DNA of 64,000 bases from Cichorium intybus. Taxonomy: Eukaryota > Streptophyta > Magnoliopsida > Asterales > Asteraceae. A program made the translations under genes and the position numbers. The notes below the pieces were generated by a model, which saw only the letters and a list, made by a program, of their open reading frames with translations, had not been told where the DNA came from and did not search any database. Below are positions 43,990-58,921 of this stretch, one piece after another. The DNA lies in contig CM042009.1 of assembly GCA_023525715.1 (NCBI GenBank), positions 127,436,319 to 127,500,318 on the forward strand. The letters run 5' to 3'. How positions within the stretch are numbered: the first letter of the stretch is position 1; each line of letters starts with the position of its first letter.

Positions 43990-44351
43990 CATTGGACAAG
44001 ATAATTTGTATTTATATATTCATTTATTTCTTTCGGCTTATTCGTTGTAGTGGGATTTCTTCGGGCTTGGATTCTTCAAATTGCTCCGCTTGTGTCTCCG
44101 GCACCGCCTCGTCGCTCGAATCGGAAGTGTCGATATGTTGCGGTTGTGGCTCCGTAAAAGCGCCCATAAAAATGGGCTAAACGGCGATGTCAGGTATTGG
44201 AATTGTGGAGGCATCGATTGGTATTCAAATTAAGGTGGGGAAAAAACGGGCGCTCCATTTGCGGAATGTATGGAGTGGGTTCCGGCGACGATTGCGGGAA
44301 AATATTTTTCGACGCTTTTGATTTACGTTGGGACGATTTCTTGGAAGACAT
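43990..44351 (-). mobile_element. PIF/Harbinger ORF1 fragment, copy B
   Basis: ATG at 44351 opens MSSKKSSQRKSKASKNIFPQ, SSPEPTPYIPQMERPFFPHL and NLNTNRCLHN, then the frame breaks. The next frame gives SDSSDEAVPETQAEQFEEFE; here CAA at 44092-44090 is intact where copy A has TAA. The element's leader and terminus lie apart at 46719-46917 because about 2.2 kb was inserted in the microsatellite between them. Confidence 0.68.
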
Positions 44352-44429
44352 TTGATTTTTTTTGGAGAATAGTTTGGAGATTTTGAAATGTAAAAGTGTT
44401 GAGATGTAAAGGTGTAAATGGTGTTGGAT

Positions 44430-45045
44430 GTGTGTGTGTGTGTCTATACATGTATATTCAAAAATATTAAAAATAAATACATACAGGCATATACGCATAT
44501 GAACAAATGCACATCTATTTTTGCATATATATGCATATATGCATATATATACACATACGTATTTATACACATAGAAACATATATGCACATATGCATTTAT
44601 ATAACTACATATTAAAAAAAACCCAAAAAAAATACTTACATGCATATATACACATATGCACATAGACACATATATGTATGCATATATGCAAATATGCACA
44701 CATGTGTACACAAACAAATATACATATATGAATATGTACACCTATGCACATATACACATACGTATATGCACATATGTACATACGTATATACACATACTCA
44801 TATACGTATATGTGCATATGCACATAGGTATACGCATATATGCACATACGTATTTTCACATACATATTTATACATATATACACATACATTTGTGCATATA
44901 TCCACATACAAACATATACACATTAACAAATAGACATGCATGCATATGTACACATACATATGTCCATATCCACATCTATGCATGTGTGTATGTGCACATA
45001 TGTACTAATATGCATGTGTGTATGTGCACATATGCACTAATATAC
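44430..45045. repeat. Long alternating purine-pyrimidine tract (ACATATGCAT type)
   Basis: About 600 bp made mostly of CATATATG, ACACATATGCAC and TACGTATA words, so purine and pyrimidine alternate almost throughout. It begins as (TG)n and replaces the (TG)n(TA)n tract of copy A. Frames through it on both strands (Met/His/Ile/Tyr/Thr repeats) are artefacts. Such DNA can adopt Z-form or cruciform structure in principle. Confidence 0.85.
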
Positions 45046-46917
<1,872 letters not shown>

Positions 46918-47469
46918 GGAAACCTCTACGTCATTGTATTAACAACAATTTGAAGAAGTGATGGATAGAAACGACATTTCTTAGATGTTTTGCTTAGCTT
47001 GGGTGTTGTTTTGGTCACATTTCTTTTGGAGTTATGCTCTGTTAGGCATTTTAGTTGGTCTGGATACGCAATGTTAGTTTTACTGATTGAATATTTACTC
47101 TTTGTCGTTTTTATGCAAGCTTCCCGCTTGGATTTTTCTTAATAATATTGCTGCCGTTCCAAAAAAAAAAGGAGTAAAAAACAGATTTTTAGACCTATTT
47201 TTAAAAAAACTGACTTAATCAAAACAATACAATTGCATGTATAATATGTCAAAATGGCACTAAACCGCCGGCTGGTTTCAAAGTGAATCGATTAATATCA
47301 AACTGATTTTTTTCCTAAAGCGGTTAGGTTTTGTTTTTTGTTTTTTCCTTTTTTCCAAACCATTGTTTTTGGCACCTCTAATTTTCATCTTGTTTTTATA
47401 TGCTACAAATATATTAACTTTTTTAGGTATCTTATATCATACAAAACTGGAAAAAAAACCACCCATGGT

Positions 47470-47547
47470 GTTAGTGGCAAATTTATTGATATTGAGGTCT
47501 TAAAAACCTACCCCTTCCAAATTACATTAAATACTGGAAAATAAGAA

Positions 47548-47625
<78 letters not shown>

Positions 47626-47701
47626 TAGTGGCAAATTTATTGATATTGAGGTCTTAAAAACCTACCCCTTCCAAATTACATTAAATACTGGAAAATAAGA
47701 A

Positions 47702-47793
<92 letters not shown>
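47470..47793. repeat. (TA)n-anchored tandem duplication, copy B only
   Basis: The 79-bp block GTGTTAGTGGCAAATTTATT ... AATAAGAAGT plus its (TA)n occurs at about 47470-47614 and again at 47625-47793. In copy A this block is single, and the opposite side of the tract is duplicated instead. Confidence 0.9.
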
Positions 47794-47798
<5 letters not shown>

Positions 47799-49160
47799 CA
47801 AAATCTATAATAACAAAAGAAACCGACATAATATCAAAGAACAAACCACCATAATATGCTTATAAATAATACCCAAACTATATTGTTCAAAAAACATGCT
47901 ATATTCTACTTTAATTAATGCAAAAGAACCTTAACCCAAGCCTCTCCTTTTCCTTATTCCAACTCTCAGAAGTGTTAACAATAATAGCATCACTTTTGAT
48001 TTTTGTTATTTCTTTGAACTTGTCTTCATCGGTCAACATCTACATTTCGAAAATCTCTAATGTGATTTCGGAAGTTTTCTTTGATAACTCCACTTCAAGT
48101 TTCAACATACATTGACTTATTTTTGTCGATGTTTTTCAAAGACTGTCGTTAAGTTTAGTAACAGCATCGTTGAATCCTCCAACAAAAGGATCCACACAAT
48201 TTTTCCTCTTTTTAGTACGAACACATGAAACTTCCTCATTTTGCGTGTTTGTATTTTGTACGTTGATTACGACTATCTTCCACCATCCAAGTATTGTGTT
48301 GTTCATTTATGTTTACCTCTTCTTCTATCTCGACAAATCTCATGCTTGATTTCCTTGAGCTCGACCTTTTTCGAAAACAATAGACAAAAAATTTCATACC
48401 GATGAAAAGTGTTGTTTCTCCATTTAGCCGCTTCTTTGTGAACCTATTTCATATAATATATATGTAAATTTATTACAATCGGACGAAAGCCAAGAATAAC
48501 AAATCAACATAACAAAATAAAAAAGACATTTAACCATATCTAAAGACTATCATTATGATGCGTCCAAAGTAGCCAGATGACCGTTAAAACGACTACATTA
48601 AATCATTCGAGGTCGTTTAGAGGTTCAAAACGATATTTTTCTAATATTGATTAAAAAATATCATTTAAGAGATCAAAACCTTTCTTTGGAAACCTCTACA
48701 ACATTGTATTAACAACAATTTGAAGAAGTGATAGATAGAAATGACATTTCTTTGTTACATGAAAATCGAATTTGTTTTTGTAGGAGTAAAAACAGATTTT
48801 TAGACCTATTTTTAAAACCGACTTAATCAAAACAATCCAATTGCATATATAATATATCAAAATAACACTAAACCGCGAGCTGGTTTCAAAGTGAATCGAT
48901 TCATATCAAACTGATTTTTTTCCTAAAGCGGTTAGGTTTGGTTTTTGGTTTTTTTCCCAAACCATTCTTTTTGGCACCTCCAATTTTCATCTTGTTTTTA
49001 TATGCTACAAACATATGAACTTTTCTGGGTATCTTATATCATACAAAACGAGGAAAATGGCCACCCATGGTGTTAGTGGCAAATTTATTGATATTGGAGA
49101 CTTAAAAACCCTTCCAAATTACATTAAATAGCGGAAAATAAGAAGTAAAAAAAAAATGAA
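47794..49160. other. 3' flank of the RLP gene; no other gene
   Basis: Matches 5012-6136 (copy A, only to 48918) and 37195-38131. From 48919 to 49160 it is present here and at 37890-38131 but not in copy A. Confidence 0.8.
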
Positions 49161-52020
49161 CTACGCCTGTCTAGCCTTTCGCAAATTTGCAACGAACACC
49201 GCCACTTTCACATAAGCCCAATCTTTGAAGCTATCATAAAAGTGAAAAAAAAACACGTCTCCCACGGCGGTTGAGAAGTAAAGCCCCACATGCTATCCAA
49301 AATCCAGTAACAAAACCCATCCCCCCACCAGCATAGAACCATCCCCAATCTTCATCTTTGTCTTCCCCATCACTCTCCCTTTTATCAAGTATCGATGTTG
49401 CTTCTGATTCTTCATCTCCTGGACATTTTTTGGGAAGGGGAAGTCCACAAAGTCCTGCATTTCCATCATATCTTGAAGGTTGGAAGGATTGGAGTTGAGT
49501 GCTTGATGGGATTCTCCCAGATAAATTATTAAATGACAAGTCTAGGTCATTCAGTAAACTCATCTGAGACATGCTTGATGGTATCCGCCCTGACAAATTG
49601 TTTCTGGATAGATCCAAAGTCAGAAGCTTTTTCATCTCACCAATTTTCCATGGAATCTTTCCAAATAGAGAGTTCCTTGATAAGTTGAGGGCAATCAAGT
49701 CATGGAGATTGGTAATATCATATGGGATTTGCCCTGTTAAATTGTTGCTTGACAGGTCAATGCTTTTCAACAATTTCAGAGTGCTAAAGAATTCACGTTC
49801 ATCTCCTTGCCACTCAATCATCGCATGGTCAACATATACCATACGTTCATATATATACCCGAGATTTGGAAATGTACCGAGCATTACATCTTCTGAGAAT
49901 CCTTGATGAACGATGCTCGTAAGATTAATGATACATGAGGGGATGGTTCCACAGAGATTGTTTATTGACAAGTCCAAAATTTGAAGATTTGGTAATTGAC
50001 ATAATTTTATAGGGATGGTTCCAAAGAAATTGTTTGATCTTAGGATAAGAACATACAACCCTGATAAGTTTTCCCCAATCCAGACAGGCACACTACCAGA
50101 AAGCTTGTTGGCCCCCAAATTCAATGACTTTAAACTCGTGCATTTCTTTAAAGACAAAGGCAATTCTCCAGAGAAATAGTTTTTGTATAAATTCAACACC
50201 TCAAGTTCTATCAAAGATCCAATAGACACAGGAAGTCTTCCAAAGAGATTGTTGTGTTCAAGATTAAGAACTTTTAGTTGTTTGAAATGCCACAAACAGT
50301 CCGGGAGTTGTCCGATGAATGAGTTATGAGAGAGGTCAAGAAAATATAAGAAGCCATCAACAATTTGGCATATAAAGGAGATCCTTCCAGAGAAGTTGTT
50401 TCTGGAAAGATCTAATGATGCCAAAGCAGAGGAGACTTTTGGTATTGGACCATAAAAGTTGTTGGAACTCAAATCTATCACTGACCCGTTGGCAAAATTT
50501 GATAATAAATGTGGTACTTTCCCGCTAATTTTGTTGGAAGAGAGATTCAAATATTGCAATTGAGAAGGCCACATGTCCCAAAACTCCAGAGGAGTTGTGT
50601 CTGAAATTCCAGTATTGGAAATATCAAGACGGGTAAGATTTTTGAGTGTGTGAATCCATCTGGGGAAGGGAGGCCCTACCTTGCAATACCTCATAAAAAT
50701 ATCATTTACAAGAGAAAGGTTTGACAAGTGATATGTGGAAGGAAGTGTAAGATTATTATTATAAGAGACGCCAAGACTTTGAAGGCTGGGTAGTTCCCAC
50801 AGTTTCTCAGTTATACTTCCATTTAACTCATTATCAGATAAGTCCAAGTTCTCAAGGGATGAAAACTTTTGGATGTCATCGGACAATGAACCTGTCAATT
50901 GGCTTCCTGAAGCAGTCAAGTATTGTAATGAAAGGGATGTGCATCCAGACGACAAGTTGTTGAGAAAATCAGGAAATTTGACAACACCAGAGTTTTCATA
51001 GAAGAACAAATATTCCAAACTACAGAGGTTACCAAGATACTTGGGTATCCCATCTAACATGTTGAAAGAGAGATCAAGAATACTAAGGTTATTGCTGGTT
51101 AATGGGAACAACCAACGATACAAGGATGAGTTGAGACCGTTGTTTCCGAGATAAAGGAGTTCAATAGATGAAGAAGTGTTGGGAAATGAAGAATAAGGAT
51201 CCATGACCTGTGACAGCTCACATCCCATTAAACTTAATTCTGAGAGTTTTGGGAGAGTGAGAATTACATCTACCCAGTGATTTTGTTTGGCAAGGGAAAT
51301 CCCATCCATATAAAGAGACTCCAAATGAGAGAGATGAGACAACCACTCTAAGTTTTCAACTCTACACCTTCCAACATTTGATAGGTAAAGGCTTTGCAAG
51401 TTGGTGAGGTTTCCAAACTCTGGAGGAATGGTTCCATTAAGGGAGTTAATGGAAAGGTCAAGGATCCTTAATTCAGTCAAGGAACCAATTGACCTGGGAA
51501 TGGTTCCATTAAGATTATTGAGGCCGAGGTTGAGGTAACTTAATTTGGTCAAGGAACCAATTGACCTAGGAATGGTTCCATTCAGATTATTGTAACCGAG
51601 ATCCAGGTACCTCAATCGTGTCATGGAACCAATGAAAGTGGGAATGCTTCCATGAAAAGAATTGCGGTAAAGATCAATATGATTTAAGTAGCTTAAGTTA
51701 TGCAACGAAGGGCTAATCTCACCTTCAAGTTTAAAGAAGCTGATATGAAGCTTTGTGACATGACCAGTCTTGTTGCTGCATGTGACTCCACTCCATTTAC
51801 AACAGTCATGTTCATCAGCTCTCCATGTAGAGAGATAATTAAAGGGGTCTTGAAGGGGAGCTTTGAAAAGAAGGAGAGCATCTCTCTCTTCATCCAAACA
51901 CTTTTTCATAACACCATTTCTATCATCCCCTCCTTCTCTCACTGCTACAAATTGCCTGGCATTTGTAATCACAAGGAGTAGCAAGAGTAGTGAGAAATTT
52001 ATAAAATAACAAGGATTCAT
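49161..52020 (-). CDS. EIX/Cf-type LRR receptor-like protein; tail frameshifted
   Basis: Single-exon gene; the open frame from ATG 52020 gives 928 aa and stops at 49234. Residues 1-22 are a signal peptide. Cys41 to Cys81 (with CCKWSGVTC) form the LRRNT cap. About residues 95-850 are LRRs of the plant extracellular type (LxxLxxLxLxxNxLxGxIP), with a non-LRR island around 715-760 (YIYERMVYVDHAMIEWQGDE). An acidic stretch (866-893) and one TM segment with GGGMGFVTG (895-916) follow. There is no kinase; such receptors sense extracellular ligands at the plasma membrane with SOBIR1/BAK1-type partners (known for the family). The A9 run at 49245-49253 gives FFSLL-stop. With A8 the frame would continue HFYDSFKDWAYVKV to a stop at 49161, the normal tail. 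Without the tail a membrane receptor might still form. It could also be a recent pseudogene. Confidence 0.92.
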
Positions 52021-52560
52021 AATGTATAATCAAAATCTTTGTGATTTTTGGTTTGTATTGATGCCTATATGAACTGCCCCCATGAGGGTTTATATAGTCT
52101 CAAATTGGTGGCCTACTTGTGTGGATCATAAATTACAAATCAAACTATAAGACAAAGTAAAGATGAATAATTGAAATGAATTCCCTAAATTAGAAGTTCA
52201 AAGACTTACAAGTCTTGGAAATTTGTATTTATTATAGAAATCTTTTTCCATCTTGTGATATTTTTCAATTTGTATTTATTATGGATATCCTTACCCAAAT
52301 TAGAGGCCTGCTTGTGTGGAGCATACAAGACTTAATTTCCATGAAATTAGAACCTAACTTTAAGAAAAATCAAAGATGAAGAATTGGAATTAATTGCCCC
52401 AAGTTACACGTTCAAAGACTTACAAGTCTAGGAAATTTGTATTTATTATCCATATCTGTTGCCATCTTGTGATATTTTTTGGTCCTCAAGCTATGTGACA
52501 TAAATCCCAAAAAACAAACTCATAAGATTAAATACAAACAACAAAAATCAAAAGAAGCGT
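52021..52560 (-). promoter_or_regulatory. RLP promoter: TATA segment and two upstream modules
   Basis: The TATA segment GACTATATAAACCCTCATG is at 52081-52099, about 60-80 bp before the ATG. Two related modules lie upstream (about 52110-52290 and 52305-52490), each with a CTTGTGTGG start, GATGAAGAATTG- or GATGAATAATTG-like sequence and the palindrome AAGACTTACAAGTCT (about 52202 and 52415). The same design stands upstream of the relic at 26639. No known defence element was clear. Confidence 0.7.
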
Positions 52561-53046
52561 CATTCAACAAAAGATAAAGAGCAGAGCTCAGTACCTGTGA
52601 TGGACAAAATTAGCACATATTGATAAAACATAAGTAGAAATGTAAAAAAAAAAAAGGGAAAAGAAGTTGTAAAAAAGTAATATGTAAAAAAAACTGATTT
52701 TGGGGCAAAATTGTAAAGAAAGTTTGGACCAAATTCATACATTTTTTAAAACTTTGAGCCAAAAATGTAAGAATTGATGACAACCATCGTCACTTTTCCT
52801 TTGATTTTCTCATCCTCATATTTTATGGCAGAAAACAATTGCTGTTTACTTTGATTATTAACATTAAGACGTTAACAGCATTGACATAAGAAACTTTAGG
52901 CTTTTCAATAGTAACACAATTCTCTTTGGTACCTTGTTCTTTAATTATGTTTTCATCAGACGGAAAAGAAAACACGATAGGGCTCTTAGTTTGCTATTCA
53001 ACTCAGCTTTTTGATCTTTGAGAATCGCGCAATTATATGTATCCCA
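52561..53046. other. No gene seen
   Basis: AT-rich sequence between the RLP promoter and the unrecognised frame upstream; no counterpart in the relic at 26640-27145. Confidence 0.5.
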
Positions 53047-53455
53047 TCAGCAACCATTTCTCCTGTTGCACTTCCTTATCCCCTTTATCTTCAATAACCA
53101 TATTATTAACTCTCTCAAGGCATGAAGATTACTCCAATCAGCCACATGAATACTATCCTTGGACCCATTTAAGATTAAATCATTTCCTTCAATAATAGTC
53201 TTCACCTTAGGAATTAAAGGAACAGAGCTTTCAGTAATAATTTTAGAACCCTCAATCGCTTCAACATCGTTGATTTTCAGTAACGAATGCTCAAATTCTT
53301 CAACAATGCCTCGATTAATAGGAGCGCGGGGAGAAGCAGAAATCCCAAAACAATCGACAGTAGACTTATCAGAAGCAATCATCACTTCAGCTTCAAAATT
53401 CATAAGAATAGAGCTTGAATCCGTATCATTGGAATCTTCCGAATCTATAGATCTC
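53047..53455 (-). pseudogene. Unrecognised open frame in the RLP unit
   Basis: The frame contains MNFEAEVMIASDKSTVDCFG, EEFEHSLLKINDVEAIEGSK and VPLIPKVKTIIEGNDLILNG; upstream of the Met it stays open through RSIDSEDSNDTDSSSIL. A shorter relative is at 27146-27430. It lies upstream of the RLP on the same strand. I cannot assign a family. The repeat of both frame and leader suggests it is either part of the ancestral RLP unit or an old retroelement piece carried with it. It may not be expressed. Confidence 0.45.
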
Positions 53456-54433
53456 GGCGGCGGATCTCTCAGGACCCCATCAGGAGGTAAACCCTACATC
53501 ACTCCAGGAGAATCACTCCAAATTACGTAACACAATACACATTCAGAGAATCAAAGTGAGAAAGCTCTAAGACCCAACTCCGGTAACCAGGGGAAGCCAC
53601 CGGAACACGGGAAAACAAAAGAGAATCTTAGACAGAGAAAGTGCTAAGCGGTGTGTATTTAATATTTGTATAATTTAAATTAAAGTGTTTTTTCCGGAGT
53701 TAATTACATTAAGGACCTATCAGTTTTACATAATTTTTTTCTAAAACTTTTTTTTTTTCACATTTGGCAAACTTTTTTCTTTTGACCAACTTCCTTTTTG
53801 GTGTAACAAGTGAATAACAATGATCTAAGCTAGCATTGTATCTTATGCCACAAAGTTTGAACGTTGTAATTCTGATTATTAAAAACATGCTAAGATGTCT
53901 AGTCAACTTAGGCCTAGACCGTGGACCGTTATTCTTCACCTGCTATAATATTCGATCATCTTGTATATAGATTTTGATATTCAATTTGTCAACAAGAATT
54001 AGACATGAGAAGTATTGTGGATCAAATTCTACTATTGAAAATGTTTCTAGCTAGGAAAATATGAAAACTAACATTGGATTCCAAACACAAATAGGAGTTT
54101 TAACCGAACCTGATTTGACAGTTGTTTCAAAACTATATTACAAATTTGATCCTTCCGGTTTGTACTTTTTTCATTTAGGTAAACCAAAGATGTTCCTAGT
54201 CTTATTTTAAGGTTTCAAATGCTTTTGATCATTATCTCATGTAAAATAACCATAATTAGCTTATTTTCTTGCAAACCCGTCTATATATTTTAGACTTCAG
54301 ATACAAGAATCCATCAAAAATTGCATTCAAGTCTTCTACTAGTTTAGAATGTATTATGCAAGGTTATTCTAAAACATTGCCTCCATCAGCAAGGGTTCAA
54401 TTTATATTAAGTAAAATGATTATTACTCATTTT
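53456..54433. other. Leader-like segment and shared RLP-unit spacer
   Basis: 53456-53679 matches 6137-6353 and 53680-54433 matches 9515-10274. The junction 53679/53680 is the empty target of the copy A Helitron. No gene. Confidence 0.85.
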
Positions 54434-54646
54434 CATCAATTTACAATATTTATATGTTCGTCAACTTTACATGTAGAGAGGCGACCATGTGGATCTTTAA
54501 GGGAAGCTTTGGAATGAAGGAGAGTATGTCTCTCCTTACCCAAACACTTTTTCATAACACCATTATCATCTTCTACAAATTGATTGGCTGTTGTAGTCTC
54601 AATGTTTAACAAGAGAACTGAGAAAATTATAAAAACAAGGATTCAT
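54434..54646 (-). pseudogene. RLP N-terminal relic, copy B
   Basis: Same relic as 10275-10487: ATG at 54646, MNPCFYNFLSSLVKH then stop, followed in another frame by NGVMKKCLGKERHTLLHSKA-like sequence and DPHGRLST. It ends before any LRR. Its TATA segment (54706-54724) is CTTGAGGG on the plus strand in place of CATGAGGG. Confidence 0.85.
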
Positions 54647-54909
54647 AATGTAAATCCAAATCTTGGTGATGTTTGTATTGTATTGATGCTTATATGAACG
54701 ACCCCCTTGAGGGTTTATATAGTCTCGGCTGTGAAGGTGAACGATTCTAAATGGGTGGTCTAAATAGGTGTCGTAGTTGTATCGAGCACACAATACTTCA
54801 TTTCCATGAGATTAGGACCAAACTATAAGAAAAATCAAAGATAAAGAATTGGAAATAATTGCCCCAAGTTAGACGTTGAAATTAAGACTTACAAGTCTTG
54901 GCATTTGTA

Positions 54910-57032
<2,123 letters not shown>

Positions 57033-57110
<78 letters not shown>
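57033..57110. repeat. (TA)n tract at the right edge of the TIR element
   Basis: TA run between the TIR end and TTCCATCTTGTG; the homologue of 13051-13157. Confidence 0.95.
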
Positions 57111-57112
<2 letters not shown>

Positions 57113-57662
57113 CCATCTTGTGATATTTTTTATTCCTCAAGTTATGTGATATAAATCCCAAAATGTAAAACTAATGAAATCATTCAATCAAATACAGATC
57201 TACCCTGAAAACAGTAATGATAATCTATCAGACTAAGAATTTAATGGCTATGAAATGAATTTCTCACTTAGATGAACTAAATCCGTGAACTTATATGAAT
57301 GAGACCAAGTTGATTCGTTCCATATTAACCAAGGGTTTTTCCATTGTTGTATTAGAAAAAAAACGAAAGAAGGGTATTGTATATAGAATTAAATGAAAGC
57401 GTGTTGCTATTGTCTGGTGTAGGGGTGCAAACGAGCTGAGCCGAGCCCGAGCCTGAGCCTGACCAAGCTCGGCTCGGGCTCGTTAAGAAATATATAGGGC
57501 TCGGCTCGGGCTCGGCTCGTTACGAGCTTTATGGACCTAAGCTCGGCTCGGGCTCGTTAAGAAATACACAGGCTCGGCTTGGTCTCGGGCTCGGCTCGTT
57601 TATTTCTTAACAATGCTAAACGAGCTTTTAAACGAGCCTAAGTCCCTACATAATTAAATACG

Positions 57663-57743
<81 letters not shown>

Positions 57744-57746
57744 TAG

Positions 57747-58921
57747 GTGCGTACCCGCGCAATGCAGCGGCGGCAAATAGTTTTGTTTCGGCAATTACTT
57801 TTTAGGATTTAGGTTGCAGATGGGAGGGGGAGTTGGCGAATATGAGAGTGATTAATTTCTTTTCGGGCGATTGATTACATTTCCAACGATATAGGGGACG
57901 GTAAATACCCGAGAGTGTGGGACCAAAAATGGAAAAAACTTTTAGAATTCGTTTTGTAACTATATTGATATTTTGCAATGAAATGATAAATAGAAGTAGA
58001 ATGCTATAATCTGAACAAAAGACAAAGTAAACAAAAGGGCAATGGGTTTCGTACCGACACTTGATCTCGCTGGAATTGGGCGCGTCCGCCGTAGCTCAAG
58101 CCCTCTCTTTTTCTCGCTGCCTTTCTCCGGACTCCTCTACCGCCAGCTCCATGATCGTCGTCGGCTCTCAATCAAACTACGGGGGGAATGTTAGTGATTA
58201 GGGTTAATATTCAAGAGCTTATTTTATATCCTTATTTATATGAGGTTAAACTCACATTATTATCATCAACTCATTCTACATTATAACACGACGAGTGTAC
58301 TGAAGTGTCACTCGAGCACGTTGTTGTTGCCACTTCATGCTATGGAAAACGACAAGAACAGAGGCAAAAAGTTATTCCCCAAAATCGGGCATGTATGGTG
58401 TGTAATCCATAGAATGGCATGGCAAGTTTTTGGCATTTGGTGACATGCGTGAAAAGTTGGTGTCCACCTCGTAACTTATTTAACACACACAAAGTCCAAT
58501 ATTTTTTTAACATATGTTCAAATTGTTACACTTACTTAAACATGATACATGCAAATGGATTCAAGATGAGCTTGTAAATTCAAATGGTCTACCAACAAGA
58601 TTAAAAACAAATCCAAAAACCAAAACCAATTGAAAAATAATATCAAGAATGGTGCCATTAAGTTTCCACATAAAAAGTCATAAAAATACATGCACAGTAT
58701 AATGTCTCTGTTGTCATAACCTTCTGGTTCGGTTCTACTTACACCAAATACCAAAACAGAATCCTAAATTTTCAAACGCACAGAACTAACATATAAAAAC
58801 AGGTCACAGTAAAAAAACTCTAACCCTTTTTTACCTGTTATCCAGCTAATAAACTGTAACAAAAAAAGGTTGACTGGCGACTTCATCATGAAAAAAATTA
58901 GGATCCAAATCTAACCGAAAA
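57747..58921. other. 3' part of the nested element; no gene recognised
   Basis: A moderately GC-rich patch at 58040-58180 may be a captured leader or exon, but no family is recognisable. The rest up to the SAE2 stop codon is intergenic in character. Confidence 0.5.

Larger units (their letters stand above)
39463..44030 (+). pseudogene. Decayed multi-exon gene, copy B, with its likely start
   Basis: A start at 39463 gives MSTSKQPDQAPTTKN before a donor at 39508/39509. Exons follow at about 39829-39895 (DKEKTFKNTYERKKKKQNN), 40630-40733 (AKEKRSTEYNLKIRLTKSIA), 40836-40926 and 41019-41110, then the same exons as copy A: 41620-41815, 42094-42475, 42440-42700 and 43672-43846. TAG at 41069-41071 replaces the CAG of copy A, while copy A has TGA where copy B has CGA. 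The shared one-base loss near 42430 is followed by a TAG of its own at 42431-42433 in the repaired frame. Both copies are dead. Several exons are phase 1-1 Lys/Glu-rich cassettes that look duplicated from one another. Confidence 0.72.

Noticed and set aside
54269..54517. 82-aa plus-strand frame conserved between both duplicates
   Set aside because: It is antisense to the RLP relic, and its conservation is explained by the recent segmental duplication.
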